Part shown: positions 24,208-31,082 of the stretch, piece by piece
Numbering within the stretch: the first letter of the stretch is position 1
How the letters are laid out: every line of letters begins with the position of its first letter
Assembly: GCF_026130165.1 (NCBI RefSeq)
Contig: NZ_JAIHOM010000040.1
Location: 1 to 41,243, forward strand
From: Spirulina subsalsa FACHB-351
GTDB taxonomy: Bacteria > Cyanobacteriota > Cyanobacteriia > Cyanobacteriales > Spirulinaceae
DNA: 41,243 nt
Direction of reading: 5' to 3'
Program-made: the position numbers and the translations under genes
Notes under the pieces: model-generated
Seen by the model: only the letters and a program-made list of their open reading frames with translations
Databases searched by the model: none
What the model was told of the DNA's origin: nothing

Positions 24208-25115
24208 CAGATTTGTGTAAGTTTCCCCACTCTCTGGACTATTCCTTCACCCGCAACTTACCCGTTCCGGGGGTAGCCGTTATGCTGTAGGAGGTGTTTA
24301 TTTTATAGAGCATACTAGATGGCACATAGGGAGCCAACTGGCTTAAAAAGGCCTGACCGCCTTTTGTCCCTATTCGCAAACGATAACATCCTGTCCGCTT
24401 ATTTTGAGAACTTAATCCCCACTGAACCCCCCAATTTTCCAGAAAATACTTGACAATTGTTTCATTCTCTGATTTAGGTAAATTCGTATTGAGATAAACC
24501 TCTAAAGCGTGGATTTTACCCTGCCGTTTCTTAAAGGTCTTACTCCCACAATCGAGAAACCAAATCGCCACCCCTTGGGGGGTTAACTCCTCCAAAAACT
24601 GGGGAGTGATAACTTTTCCCCCAGAACCCCGATATAACTTTTGCATCAGAATCCGAGTCAGGGGAATTAACGGCGGTTGGAGTCTCAGGTAGGGAACGCC
24701 TTGGGAATTCACGCTAGGACAACAGGGAACTGATTGTCCTGTAATCCGTTCTAACCAGTCTTGTTTAAAGCGCAAATAGTCTAATTCGCGCTGGTCATAG
24801 GCCGCCACATAGAAATTATGGCCATTCCGTTGTGCGCAGCCTAGCAACATTCCGGCCAGAACCCCTCGTTGTTCTTTTTTCGTGAGGGTTGGTGTTTTCC
24901 CCATGCTCTGGGGATGAGACATAAAGTCCATCAATCGACTCTCTACAACCAGTCTCTGCACCTTCCACTAGGTAACGGTTTAAACCTGAGTCTAGTGGCT
25001 TGGCTCAAGATTACCCTATGCAGAGGTTCGGGTATCCCCAACGGCCTCGCACTTAGGCTTCCTTGAATTTGACTACATTCATTCATGAAGTTACCCTCAT
25101 GATGCCCGACTGTTC
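24208..25115 (-). ncRNA. Group I intron (tRNA type) in tRNA-Arg(CCU), ~908 nt, with ORF in P8
   Basis: Conserved core elements can be read in order on the minus strand. P is AATTCAAGGAAGCCTAAG (about 25049-25070). Q is GGGTAATCTTGAGCCAAGCC (about 24998-25020). P6 is CCACTAG/CTAGTGG (24998-24992 with 24971-24965). R is GGTGCAGAGACTGG (about 24950-24963). S is ATAGTCCAGAGAG (24229-24242), whose AGUC pairs with GACU of R to form P7. The Q and R strings are those of cyanobacterial tRNA-Leu(UAA) introns (group IC3) as I remember them. The last intron base is G and the base before the intron is U, as required. I could not draw a convincing P1 with the canonical U-G pair: the best I find is CCUC with GAGG (25095-25098). 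Confidence 0.85.
24239..24931 (-). CDS. Intron-encoded LAGLIDADG-family protein, both catalytic acids replaced by Cys
   Basis: From the ATG at 24931 the protein has 230 residues; ATG 24922 and an upstream GTG at 24961 (inside the R element) are alternatives. Two LAGLIDADG motifs are recognisable: VLAGMLLGC (first, Cys32) and VAIWFLDCGS (second, Cys128). They correspond to LAGLLLGD and LAIWFMDDGS of the PF03161-type homing endonucleases. FKQDWLERITG and RIGTKGGQAFLSQLAPYV also fit that group. In active enzymes the last acidic residue of each motif binds the metal at the active site; here both are Cys (TGC and TGT codons). The protein may be an inactive endonuclease, a maturase for the intron, or an enzyme with altered metal use. 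Its stop codon TAG is part of the S element of the intron. Confidence 0.82.
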   Translation of the reverse strand: MDFMSHPQSMGKTPTLTKKEQRGVLAGMLLGCAQRNGHNFYVAAYDQRELDYLRFKQDWLERITGQSVPCCPSVNSQGVPYLRLQPPLIPLTRILMQKLYRGSGGKVITPQFLEELTPQGVAIWFLDCGSKTFKKRQGKIHALEVYLNTNLPKSENETIVKYFLENWGVQWGLSSQNKRTGCYRLRIGTKGGQAFLSQLAPYVPSSMLYKINTSYSITATPGTGKLRVKE

Positions 25116-25304
25116 AGGAGGCGCTTGCTCTATCCAACTGAGCCACAGCCCCAAATTGATCAAGGCGATCGCACTTTGTCCCGCTTCAGGAACTCGATTG
25201 ACCACCAAGCCAGACTGATTCTACCAAATCCCCCGGAAATCCTGCAAACCGATCTCAGAGAATTGATGTTCCACTTGTTTATTCATAATCACACTTCCCA
25301 CTGA

Positions 25305-28300
25305 TTAAGGTTCTACCGTATCCAGCAATTGCTCCTCATAACTCTCTAACGAGCGAATAATAGCCTCTTCCTCCTCATCCAACTCAGCCGGATTAAAAAT
25401 CCCAGCTAAAGCCTGATCTAACGTCGGAGCCATGACAATCGTATTTTCATACACCACAATCACCCGCACCAGCGTCGGCACACTATTCTGTTCCGCCTCT
25501 AAATACAACGGTTCAACATAGAGTAAAGAATCCTCCAAGGGAATCACCAACAAATTTCCCTTAACCACATTAGATCCTTGAATATCCCACAAAGAAATCT
25601 GTTGAGAAATGCGGGGATCTTGGTTAATTAACGCCTCAATTTGGGACACCCCAAACACTAACCGTTGTTTCGGGAACTGGTATAACAATAACTTGCCGTA
25701 TTGTTGCCCATCCGAACGCGCCGCTAACCAAGCAATTAAATTAGGACGCGCTACGGGCGTGTAGGGATGGAGTAAAATAAACTCCTCACTTTGTTCCTGG
25801 GGCAAACGCATAATCAAATGATAGGGTTCCACAGGTAAAGGCTCTTCCCCATAAATTTCCTTCGGAATTTGCCATTGATCCTCCCGGTTATAAAATACCG
25901 TTGGATCGGTCATATGATAGGTTAATAAACTTTCCGATTGAATCCTAAAAAAGTCCGTCGGGTAACGAATATGATTAAACAATTCCGGGGGCATTTCCTC
26001 CATTGACTTGAACAAAGTCGGGAAAACCTTTTGCCAAGTTTTAATCATCGGATCATCCAAATCCACCACATAAAAATTCACCGTCCCGCTATAGGCATCA
26101 ATCACCACTTTAACCGGATTGCGAATATAATTAAACGCTTCCCCATCAGGGTCAGAATAGGGATAATAGGGACTGGTGGTATAAGCATCTACAATCCAAT
26201 ATAAATAACTCCCCAACTCTCTCGCTTTTGGATCACCAATATCGGCATTGACTAAATAGGGATCATGATCATAGTTTAAGAACGGCGCAATGCGGCGGAT
26301 TCGCTCATTAATATTGCGCCGAAATAGCAGCTTTGTTTCCGGTGTAAAGTTCTGGGTAAACAGCATTTGCCAGTCCTTTAAATACTGAGCAAAGGCGAAC
26401 CGTTTCCACCTTGAACCAATATCAATCCCCCCCATGCCATCATAGACATTTAACACATTATCCTGACCACTGGGATAGTCTAACTCTTTAACCTGAGTTG
26501 AAGTCATGACATAAGTATTAGTCAATTCTCCGTAATAAATGCGGGGATGACCGATGGGAATACTCCCTTGAATGATTTCATCGGATAAACGCAGAGTGCC
26601 GCCCTCTTCTTCCGTGGCGATATCTTGGACAAAATACACAGGCAACCCCCCCTCACCGACGCGATTCACAGGGGATAAAGTAAAGCCATAACCGTGGGTA
26701 TAAACCAGATGTTTATTCACCCAAGTTTGAGCGGCTTCTGGGACTTTTTCATAGTCTAATTCTCGTGGAGAAATGACAATCTGTTGTTTTTGTTCTCGAA
26801 ATTCTGAGGGAATATCAGTCCGGCGAATTTGCATCGAGTAGCGATCAATATCCGCATCATTGAAGGTATAGTAAAGGCGGATTTCTTGCAGTTGTCGGTT
26901 AGCTTTGAGAATGGGTCGAGTATCCCAGAGGCGGATATTTTCAATGGTGAGTCGGTTTGCCTCTAGTTGACTGGGGGAAAACGTCGGTTGAGGGTCGAAG
27001 GTTTCGGCTTCGATACGGTCGAGGGCGAAGGCGGCACGGGTGGCGGCAATACTGCGCTCTATATAGGGGGTTTCTCGTTCGAGTTCGTTAGGTTGGACAA
27101 TCAGGCGCTGGACGGTGGTGGAAGCGAAAGCACCGAGGAGGACAGCTAGGCCGTAGAAGAAGACGAGGACGAGGGAAAGGGGAACAATTGAGCAGGTTTG
27201 GCGGCCGGGGATGGGGCAGGCGATGCTGTGGAGGGAGGGGCGGAAACGGGCTTTATAAAGCAACCAGATGGCAACAAGGGCGGCGAGTAGGCTGAGGGCG
27301 ATTTCTAGGGGGAGTTGTACGTTGGTGTCGGTGTAGCTGGCTCCATAGTTAACGCCGCGTTTGGAGTAGAGGAGGTCAAAACAGGCTAGACCGTGGGCAA
27401 AGGCGAGGGTGAGGAGAAAAAGCCCGCCGAGGGTTTCCAGATGGCGCAATTGGGGGCGAGAGAAGCCAATAAAGCGTCCTTGGGAGAGACTATCCCCGGA
27501 GAGGAGATAAAGGAGGGTGCAGGCGATGAGACTGTAAAGACAGAGGCCTTCTAGGCAAAAGTAGAGGAGTTTCCACAAGGGGAACTGGAAGATGTAAAAG
27601 CTAATGTCGAGGTGGAAGAGGGGATCTTTGGTTTCAAAGGGGGTGGGATTGAAAAAGGCGAGGATGCGGCTCCAGTTGGTGGAGAGGATAAAACCGAAGT
27701 AGAGACTGAGGAGAAGTGCGATCGCCTGCAACAAAAAATTCGCCGCAAACAGCACACCACAGACTACACCTAGCAAGACCACAATCTCGGCATAAAAGAA
27801 AGGAGTCCCCCATTCCACGCCCCCCACAAGGTGCAAAATGGATTCCACTTTAAAGGGACTGGGGACAGAAGGTGTGCTTCTACTCCAACTCGGAGCAAGG
27901 AGGTTATAGGTCAGCAGTGTTTCCCCATAGTGCAGCAAGAGAAAGCCCAAGAGTAAATTTAACCCCAACACAAGAGGTAATAGATGACTCAGTTTAATCT
28001 GGGAGGGATAACGATTGGAGGGCGAGGTAGCAGGGGGCGGCGCTGAGGTTTGCCGATGGAGCAGAATGGCCTCTTTCAGGGAGAGGGGGGCGGTGTTAGC
28101 ATAGGCAGCTTGTTGAGCGGGGGCGGGTTTGCCCCGTTGCGCCCGTTCCGCACTTTCCGGGGGTTGAGGATGTTGGAATTTCCTCACCTGACGCAAGTTT
28201 AGGAACAAGAAGATGGCTGATCCTCCAGTGCCGAAGAGCCACAGTCCCCCTTGAGTGCCTACCTGTAACCAAAACACCTCTAAATACTGCACTTCTGAAA

Positions 28301-28391
28301 ACCAGAGGGTTTCTGCTAAGGCCCGGGCAGCGAGTTCAAAGAGCAACCACAGCCCGAGGAGAAGGAGAATAGGTTTTAAGAGGGTGTGCAT
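25305..28391 (-). CDS. UPF0182 (COG1615) large membrane protein
   Basis: The 1028-residue protein has about seven or eight spans in its N-terminal third and a large extracytoplasmic domain after about residue 430. Family landmarks are WFSEVQYLEVFWLQVGTQ near the start, YGASYTDTNVQLPLEIALSLLA, RETPYIERSIAATRAAFAL, IENIRLWDTRPILKANRQLQEIR, VYTHGYGFTLSPVN, LGSYLYWIVDAYTTSPYYPYSDP and RYPTDFFRIQSESLLTYHMTDPTVFYNRED. The length is normal for UPF0182. Its function is unknown. It lies divergent from fructosamine kinase. The 152 bp between its end and the tRNA-Arg gene contain one HIP1 site and nothing else I can call. Confidence 0.92.
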   Translation of the reverse strand: MHTLLKPILLLLGLWLLFELAARALAETLWFSEVQYLEVFWLQVGTQGGLWLFGTGGSAIFLFLNLRQVRKFQHPQPPESAERAQRGKPAPAQQAAYANTAPLSLKEAILLHRQTSAPPPATSPSNRYPSQIKLSHLLPLVLGLNLLLGFLLLHYGETLLTYNLLAPSWSRSTPSVPSPFKVESILHLVGGVEWGTPFFYAEIVVLLGVVCGVLFAANFLLQAIALLLSLYFGFILSTNWSRILAFFNPTPFETKDPLFHLDISFYIFQFPLWKLLYFCLEGLCLYSLIACTLLYLLSGDSLSQGRFIGFSRPQLRHLETLGGLFLLTLAFAHGLACFDLLYSKRGVNYGASYTDTNVQLPLEIALSLLAALVAIWLLYKARFRPSLHSIACPIPGRQTCSIVPLSLVLVFFYGLAVLLGAFASTTVQRLIVQPNELERETPYIERSIAATRAAFALDRIEAETFDPQPTFSPSQLEANRLTIENIRLWDTRPILKANRQLQEIRLYYTFNDADIDRYSMQIRRTDIPSEFREQKQQIVISPRELDYEKVPEAAQTWVNKHLVYTHGYGFTLSPVNRVGEGGLPVYFVQDIATEEEGGTLRLSDEIIQGSIPIGHPRIYYGELTNTYVMTSTQVKELDYPSGQDNVLNVYDGMGGIDIGSRWKRFAFAQYLKDWQMLFTQNFTPETKLLFRRNINERIRRIAPFLNYDHDPYLVNADIGDPKARELGSYLYWIVDAYTTSPYYPYSDPDGEAFNYIRNPVKVVIDAYSGTVNFYVVDLDDPMIKTWQKVFPTLFKSMEEMPPELFNHIRYPTDFFRIQSESLLTYHMTDPTVFYNREDQWQIPKEIYGEEPLPVEPYHLIMRLPQEQSEEFILLHPYTPVARPNLIAWLAARSDGQQYGKLLLYQFPKQRLVFGVSQIEALINQDPRISQQISLWDIQGSNVVKGNLLVIPLEDSLLYVEPLYLEAEQNSVPTLVRVIVVYENTIVMAPTLDQALAGIFNPAELDEEEEAIIRSLESYEEQLLDTVEP

Positions 28392-28567
28392 TGTGTCAAG
28401 TCCCAGATATAGCGTTCAATCAATCCGCGAACAGCAGATCCTAAGTCTTTGGCGCTAAAGCCCAACTACGAACCCGTTATGGTCACAGCACTCTCGCCGC
28501 CGTTTTTGGGTGGGGTTCAATATGGGGCTATGATAGCATTGGGGGCAAGCCCTAGGCGAAGAGTGAA

Positions 28568-28584
28568 CCTCCCTAGAAGGGCGG
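28568..28584 (+). mobile_element. Short IS605-type end remnant upstream of fructosamine kinase
   Basis: GTGAACCTCCCT-AGA-AGGGCGGAGCTTG forms a 7-bp stem with one mismatch. It resembles the GAATCCCC...GGGGAG ends elsewhere in the window, and is followed by CTTGTATCCC, an end I associate with cyanobacterial TnpB elements. It lies within the 240-bp gap 28392-28631, which otherwise holds only the divergent start regions. Confidence 0.35.
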
Positions 28585-28631
28585 AGCTTGTATCCCATCA
28601 ATTCTGGTCACGCCATCCAATCCCTAGACTT

Positions 28632-29492
28632 ATGTGGAATGAAATCGCCAAGCAAATTAGCCAAGCTATCGGACAACCTTTTACCGTTGAAACTCGCCGT
28701 TCTGTCTCGGGAGGCTGTATTAACCAAGGGTATGCGATCGCCGATGGTCAACGGACTTACTTTGTAAAAGTTAATACCGCCTCCCAAGTGGAAATGTTTG
28801 CGGCTGAGGCCTTGGGACTCAAACAAATGTACGAAACCCAGAGCATTCGTGTTCCCCAACCTTTGACTTGGGGGGTGGCGGGCAATTCCAGCTATATTGT
28901 CATGGAATGGCTAGAATTTGGGCGAGGGGATCACACTTCTTGGGAAAAAATGGGGCAAAACTTAGCCGCTATGCACCGTTATCAAAGGGCGACCAAGTTC
29001 GGCTGGGATTGTAACAATACCATTGGTTCTACTCCTCAAGTGAACGATTGGACGGAAAACTGGGCGGATTTTTTCACCGAACACCGGATTGGGTTTCAAT
29101 TGCGTTTAGCTAAACGACGGGGGGGAGGTTTCCCCGATCTTGGCACGGTACTTGATGCGGTAAGAGATAGATTAGGGGACTGGCAACCCCAACCTTCCTT
29201 AGTTCATGGGGATTTATGGTCGGGAAATGCCGCTTGTACGGTGCAGGGAGAACCAGTTATTTTAGACCCGGCGACTTATTGGGGCGATCGCGAAGTTGAT
29301 CTGGCCATGACCGAACTCTTTGGAGGGTTTCCCGCCCCCTTCTATCGCGGTTATAATCAAGCTTGGCCCCTAGATGCCGGGTATCAGGAACGCAAAAATC
29401 TATATAATATCTATCATATCCTAAATCATTTTAATTTATTCGGTGGGGGCTATGGGTCCCAAGCGAATCGAATGCTCCAGAAAATTTTGTAG
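28632..29492 (+). CDS. Fructosamine kinase family protein
   Basis: I start at the ATG at 28632 (287 residues), where MWNEIAKQISQAIGQPF opens like other bacterial members. The frame is open to 28449, but that stretch overlaps repeat-like DNA. Family motifs are VSGGCINQGYAIADGQRTYFVKVN (Gly-rich loop and ATP Lys), EMFAAEALGLKQM (helix Glu), LVHGDLWSGN (catalytic Asp and metal Asn), VILDPATYWGDREVDLAMTELFGGF (metal Asp and substrate loop), and the closing YNIYHILNHFNLFGGGY. Members phosphorylate fructosamines or ribulosamines on glycated proteins, leading to deglycation; a repair role in the cytosol is likely. The gene lies between two solitary TnpB-type hairpin ends. Confidence 0.93.
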   Translation: MWNEIAKQISQAIGQPFTVETRRSVSGGCINQGYAIADGQRTYFVKVNTASQVEMFAAEALGLKQMYETQSIRVPQPLTWGVAGNSSYIVMEWLEFGRGDHTSWEKMGQNLAAMHRYQRATKFGWDCNNTIGSTPQVNDWTENWADFFTEHRIGFQLRLAKRRGGGFPDLGTVLDAVRDRLGDWQPQPSLVHGDLWSGNAACTVQGEPVILDPATYWGDREVDLAMTELFGGFPAPFYRGYNQAWPLDAGYQERKNLYNIYHILNHFNLFGGGYGSQANRMLQKIL

Positions 29493-29521
29493 ATCACATT
29501 GGTTCACTGTGGACAGACTGG

Positions 29522-29556
29522 GAATCCCCGTGCCTTTAGGCCGGGGAGGATGTCAA
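29522..29556 (+). mobile_element. Solitary IS200/IS605-type right-end hairpin downstream of fructosamine kinase
   Basis: GGAATCCCCGTGCC-TTTA-GGCCGGGGAGGATGTCAAG shows the same order as 8353-8389: GAATCCCC, a hairpin (29526-29546), then GTCAAG (29552-29557). No tnpB is adjacent. It lies in the 245-bp gap between fructosamine kinase and dnaJ; the rest of that gap shows no gene. Confidence 0.6.
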
Positions 29557-29737
29557 GAAGGAGCCTTGTTGATTATTGATCTGTGCGGCAAAAAGTGCGG
29601 GAATTGCGACTTGCCCCCATCCAATAACCGAACGGGATAGGTTCTAATCTTTGCTAGAGTGTTAACTGGGGCATATCCCCAAGCATCCGTAAGACCCTAA
29701 CTTGAGTCCACAAACAAACACGAGGAGATGATGGTTA

Positions 29738-30730
29738 ATGGCCTCCACTGACTTCAAAGATTACTACGCCATTCTAGGAGTGGGTAAAACTGCCAGCGCT
29801 GAGGAAATTAAAAAGGCCTTTCGCAAATTGGCCTTAAAATATCATCCTGACCGAAATCCGGGGGACAAAGTCGCAGAAGCTCGCTTTAAGGAAGTCAGTG
29901 AAGCTTACGAAGTTCTCTCCGACTCGGAAAAACGGCGGAAATATGACCAATTTGGGCAATATTGGCGACAAGCAAGCTCTCAGGCCGGGGGTGGATTTGG
30001 TCGAGGTCCGGTGGATTTTGGGGGGGTGGATTTTGGACGCTATAGCAGTTTTGAAGAATTTATCAGTGATTTGTTGGGGGGATTAGGAGGAGGTCCTAGC
30101 ACCCGTACTCGCACCTATCGCAGCAGTAACGGACGCAGTACCTATCAAAGTCCGGGGGGTGGTACAGGGTTTAATACGACCACCCAAAGCACAGGAGGCG
30201 ATCGCGAGGCCACCATTCGTCTGACCTTCACCGAAGCATTCCGGGGCGTTCAGAAGCGTCTCAATGTGGGATCAGAAATTATTGATGTGCGCATTCCCCC
30301 CGGAGCAAAACCCGGTAGTCGGGTGAGAGTGCGCGGGAAAGGCAACATCAGCGCCTATTCCCAACAACGGGGAGATTTATATTTAAATGTTGACTTAGAA
30401 CCCCATAGTTTTTTTGCCTTCGACGGGGATAATTTATTGTGTGAAGTGCCGATTACCCCCGATGAAGCGGTTTTAGGGGCTGAGATTCAAGTCCCCACCC
30501 CCGATGGTTTAGTGACCATGAAAGTTCCGTCTGGCATTCGGGGGGGTCAAACCCTACGCTTACGAGGTAAGGGGTGGGTGAATCCCAAAGGAGGACGGAC
30601 GGATCAATTGGTGAAAATTGCGATCGCCACTCCCCCCAATCCCACCCCAGTCGAACGGGAATACTACGACAAAATCCGCAAAAGTCGCACCTATAACCCC
30701 CGTCAACATTTACAAACCGTTCACTTGTAG
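29738..30730 (+). CDS. DnaJ-class co-chaperone without zinc finger (CbpA type)
   Basis: The 330-residue protein begins with a J domain (~6-75): [31 protein letters not shown] with the HPD loop, and [18 protein letters not shown] Gly/Phe-rich region (82-150) follows, then the C-terminal peptide-binding domains ([65 protein letters not shown] and [18 protein letters not shown]). The CxxCxGxG zinc repeats are absent, so it is the type II (DnaJ B/CbpA) form. It stimulates Hsp70 ATPase and delivers clients. GAGGAG lies 10 bp upstream. A second ATG pair at 29728-29733 is out of frame. No CIRCE operator is visible. Confidence 0.95.
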   Translation: MASTDFKDYYAILGVGKTASAEEIKKAFRKLALKYHPDRNPGDKVAEARFKEVSEAYEVLSDSEKRRKYDQFGQYWRQASSQAGGGFGRGPVDFGGVDFGRYSSFEEFISDLLGGLGGGPSTRTRTYRSSNGRSTYQSPGGGTGFNTTTQSTGGDREATIRLTFTEAFRGVQKRLNVGSEIIDVRIPPGAKPGSRVRVRGKGNISAYSQQRGDLYLNVDLEPHSFFAFDGDNLLCEVPITPDEAVLGAEIQVPTPDGLVTMKVPSGIRGGQTLRLRGKGWVNPKGGRTDQLVKIAIATPPNPTPVEREYYDKIRKSRTYNPRQHLQTVHL

Positions 30731-31082
30731 CCGATTGCCAATACAACCAATCGTCTGAGGGGGATTGGTTTCCCCACCCGTCTATGCAGTGGGGCAGTTC
30801 GTCATTTTCCCCGAGGTCACGCCACGGGAACGGGAGTCGGGAGTATGCCAAGCACAGACCTAGGCGTTTCAGACAGTCTCGGAAAATTGTGGCAGAATAG
30901 CAGCATATTGATACAACTTGTCAAGGTCAGGCAATAGGGAATAGGAAATAGGGAATCAGTAACTGATGACTGATTACTGGTTACTGACTACTATTCACTG
31001 TATATCTGGGACTTGACAAAATGCACACCAGCTTAACTTGTCAAGGGTGTCTATTGACAATTGATCATTGCCTCTCTACCCT
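30731..31082. other. Intergenic region with simple repeats
   Basis: These 352 bp have no gene. They hold GAATAGGAAATAGGGAAT-type and TAACTGATGACTGATTACTGG-type degenerate short repeats (about 30935-30995), common between cyanobacterial genes. They also hold three copies of ACTTGTCAAG/ACTTGACAA-like words (30917, 31012, 31036). A TTGACA lies ~30 bp before the wzc-like start, but no matching -10 was found. Confidence 0.6.

Larger units (their letters stand above)
24171..25152 (-). tRNA. tRNA-Arg(CCU), split by a group I intron
   Basis: Exon 1 (25152 down to 25116, 37 nt) and exon 2 (24207 down to 24171, 37 nt) join into a 74-nt tRNA. The acceptor stem GGGGCTG/CAGTCCC has one G-U. The D arm is GCTC/GAGC, the anticodon stem AGCGC/GCGCT, the 7-nt loop CT-CCT-AA, and the T arm GCCGG-TTCAAAT-CCGGC, with G as the discriminator. 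CCA is not encoded. The intron sits between anticodon position 36 and position 37. Joining elsewhere would give a CCG or CUG anticodon, but group I introns require a U before and a G at the end of the intron, and only CCU satisfies both. Neither exon alone folds as a tRNA. Confidence 0.9.

Noticed and set aside
24932-24961. GTG start for the intron ORF at 24961
   Set aside because: The GTG lies inside the R core element, and the residues before Met11 do not look like protein; ATG 24931 is preferred.
24206-25117. Anticodon CCG or CUG for the split tRNA (other exon joins)
   Set aside because: Those joins would end the intron in U or place a non-U before it, against group I rules; only CCU fits.
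28449-28631. Upstream 61-codon extension of fructosamine kinase
   Set aside because: It overlaps a repeat-like end and lacks resemblance to the family; ATG 28632 begins the conserved part.
29443-29640. Small Cys-rich ORF (65 codons)
   Set aside because: It overlaps the kinase end and the TnpB-type hairpin in another frame; it has no start context and its composition comes from the hairpin.
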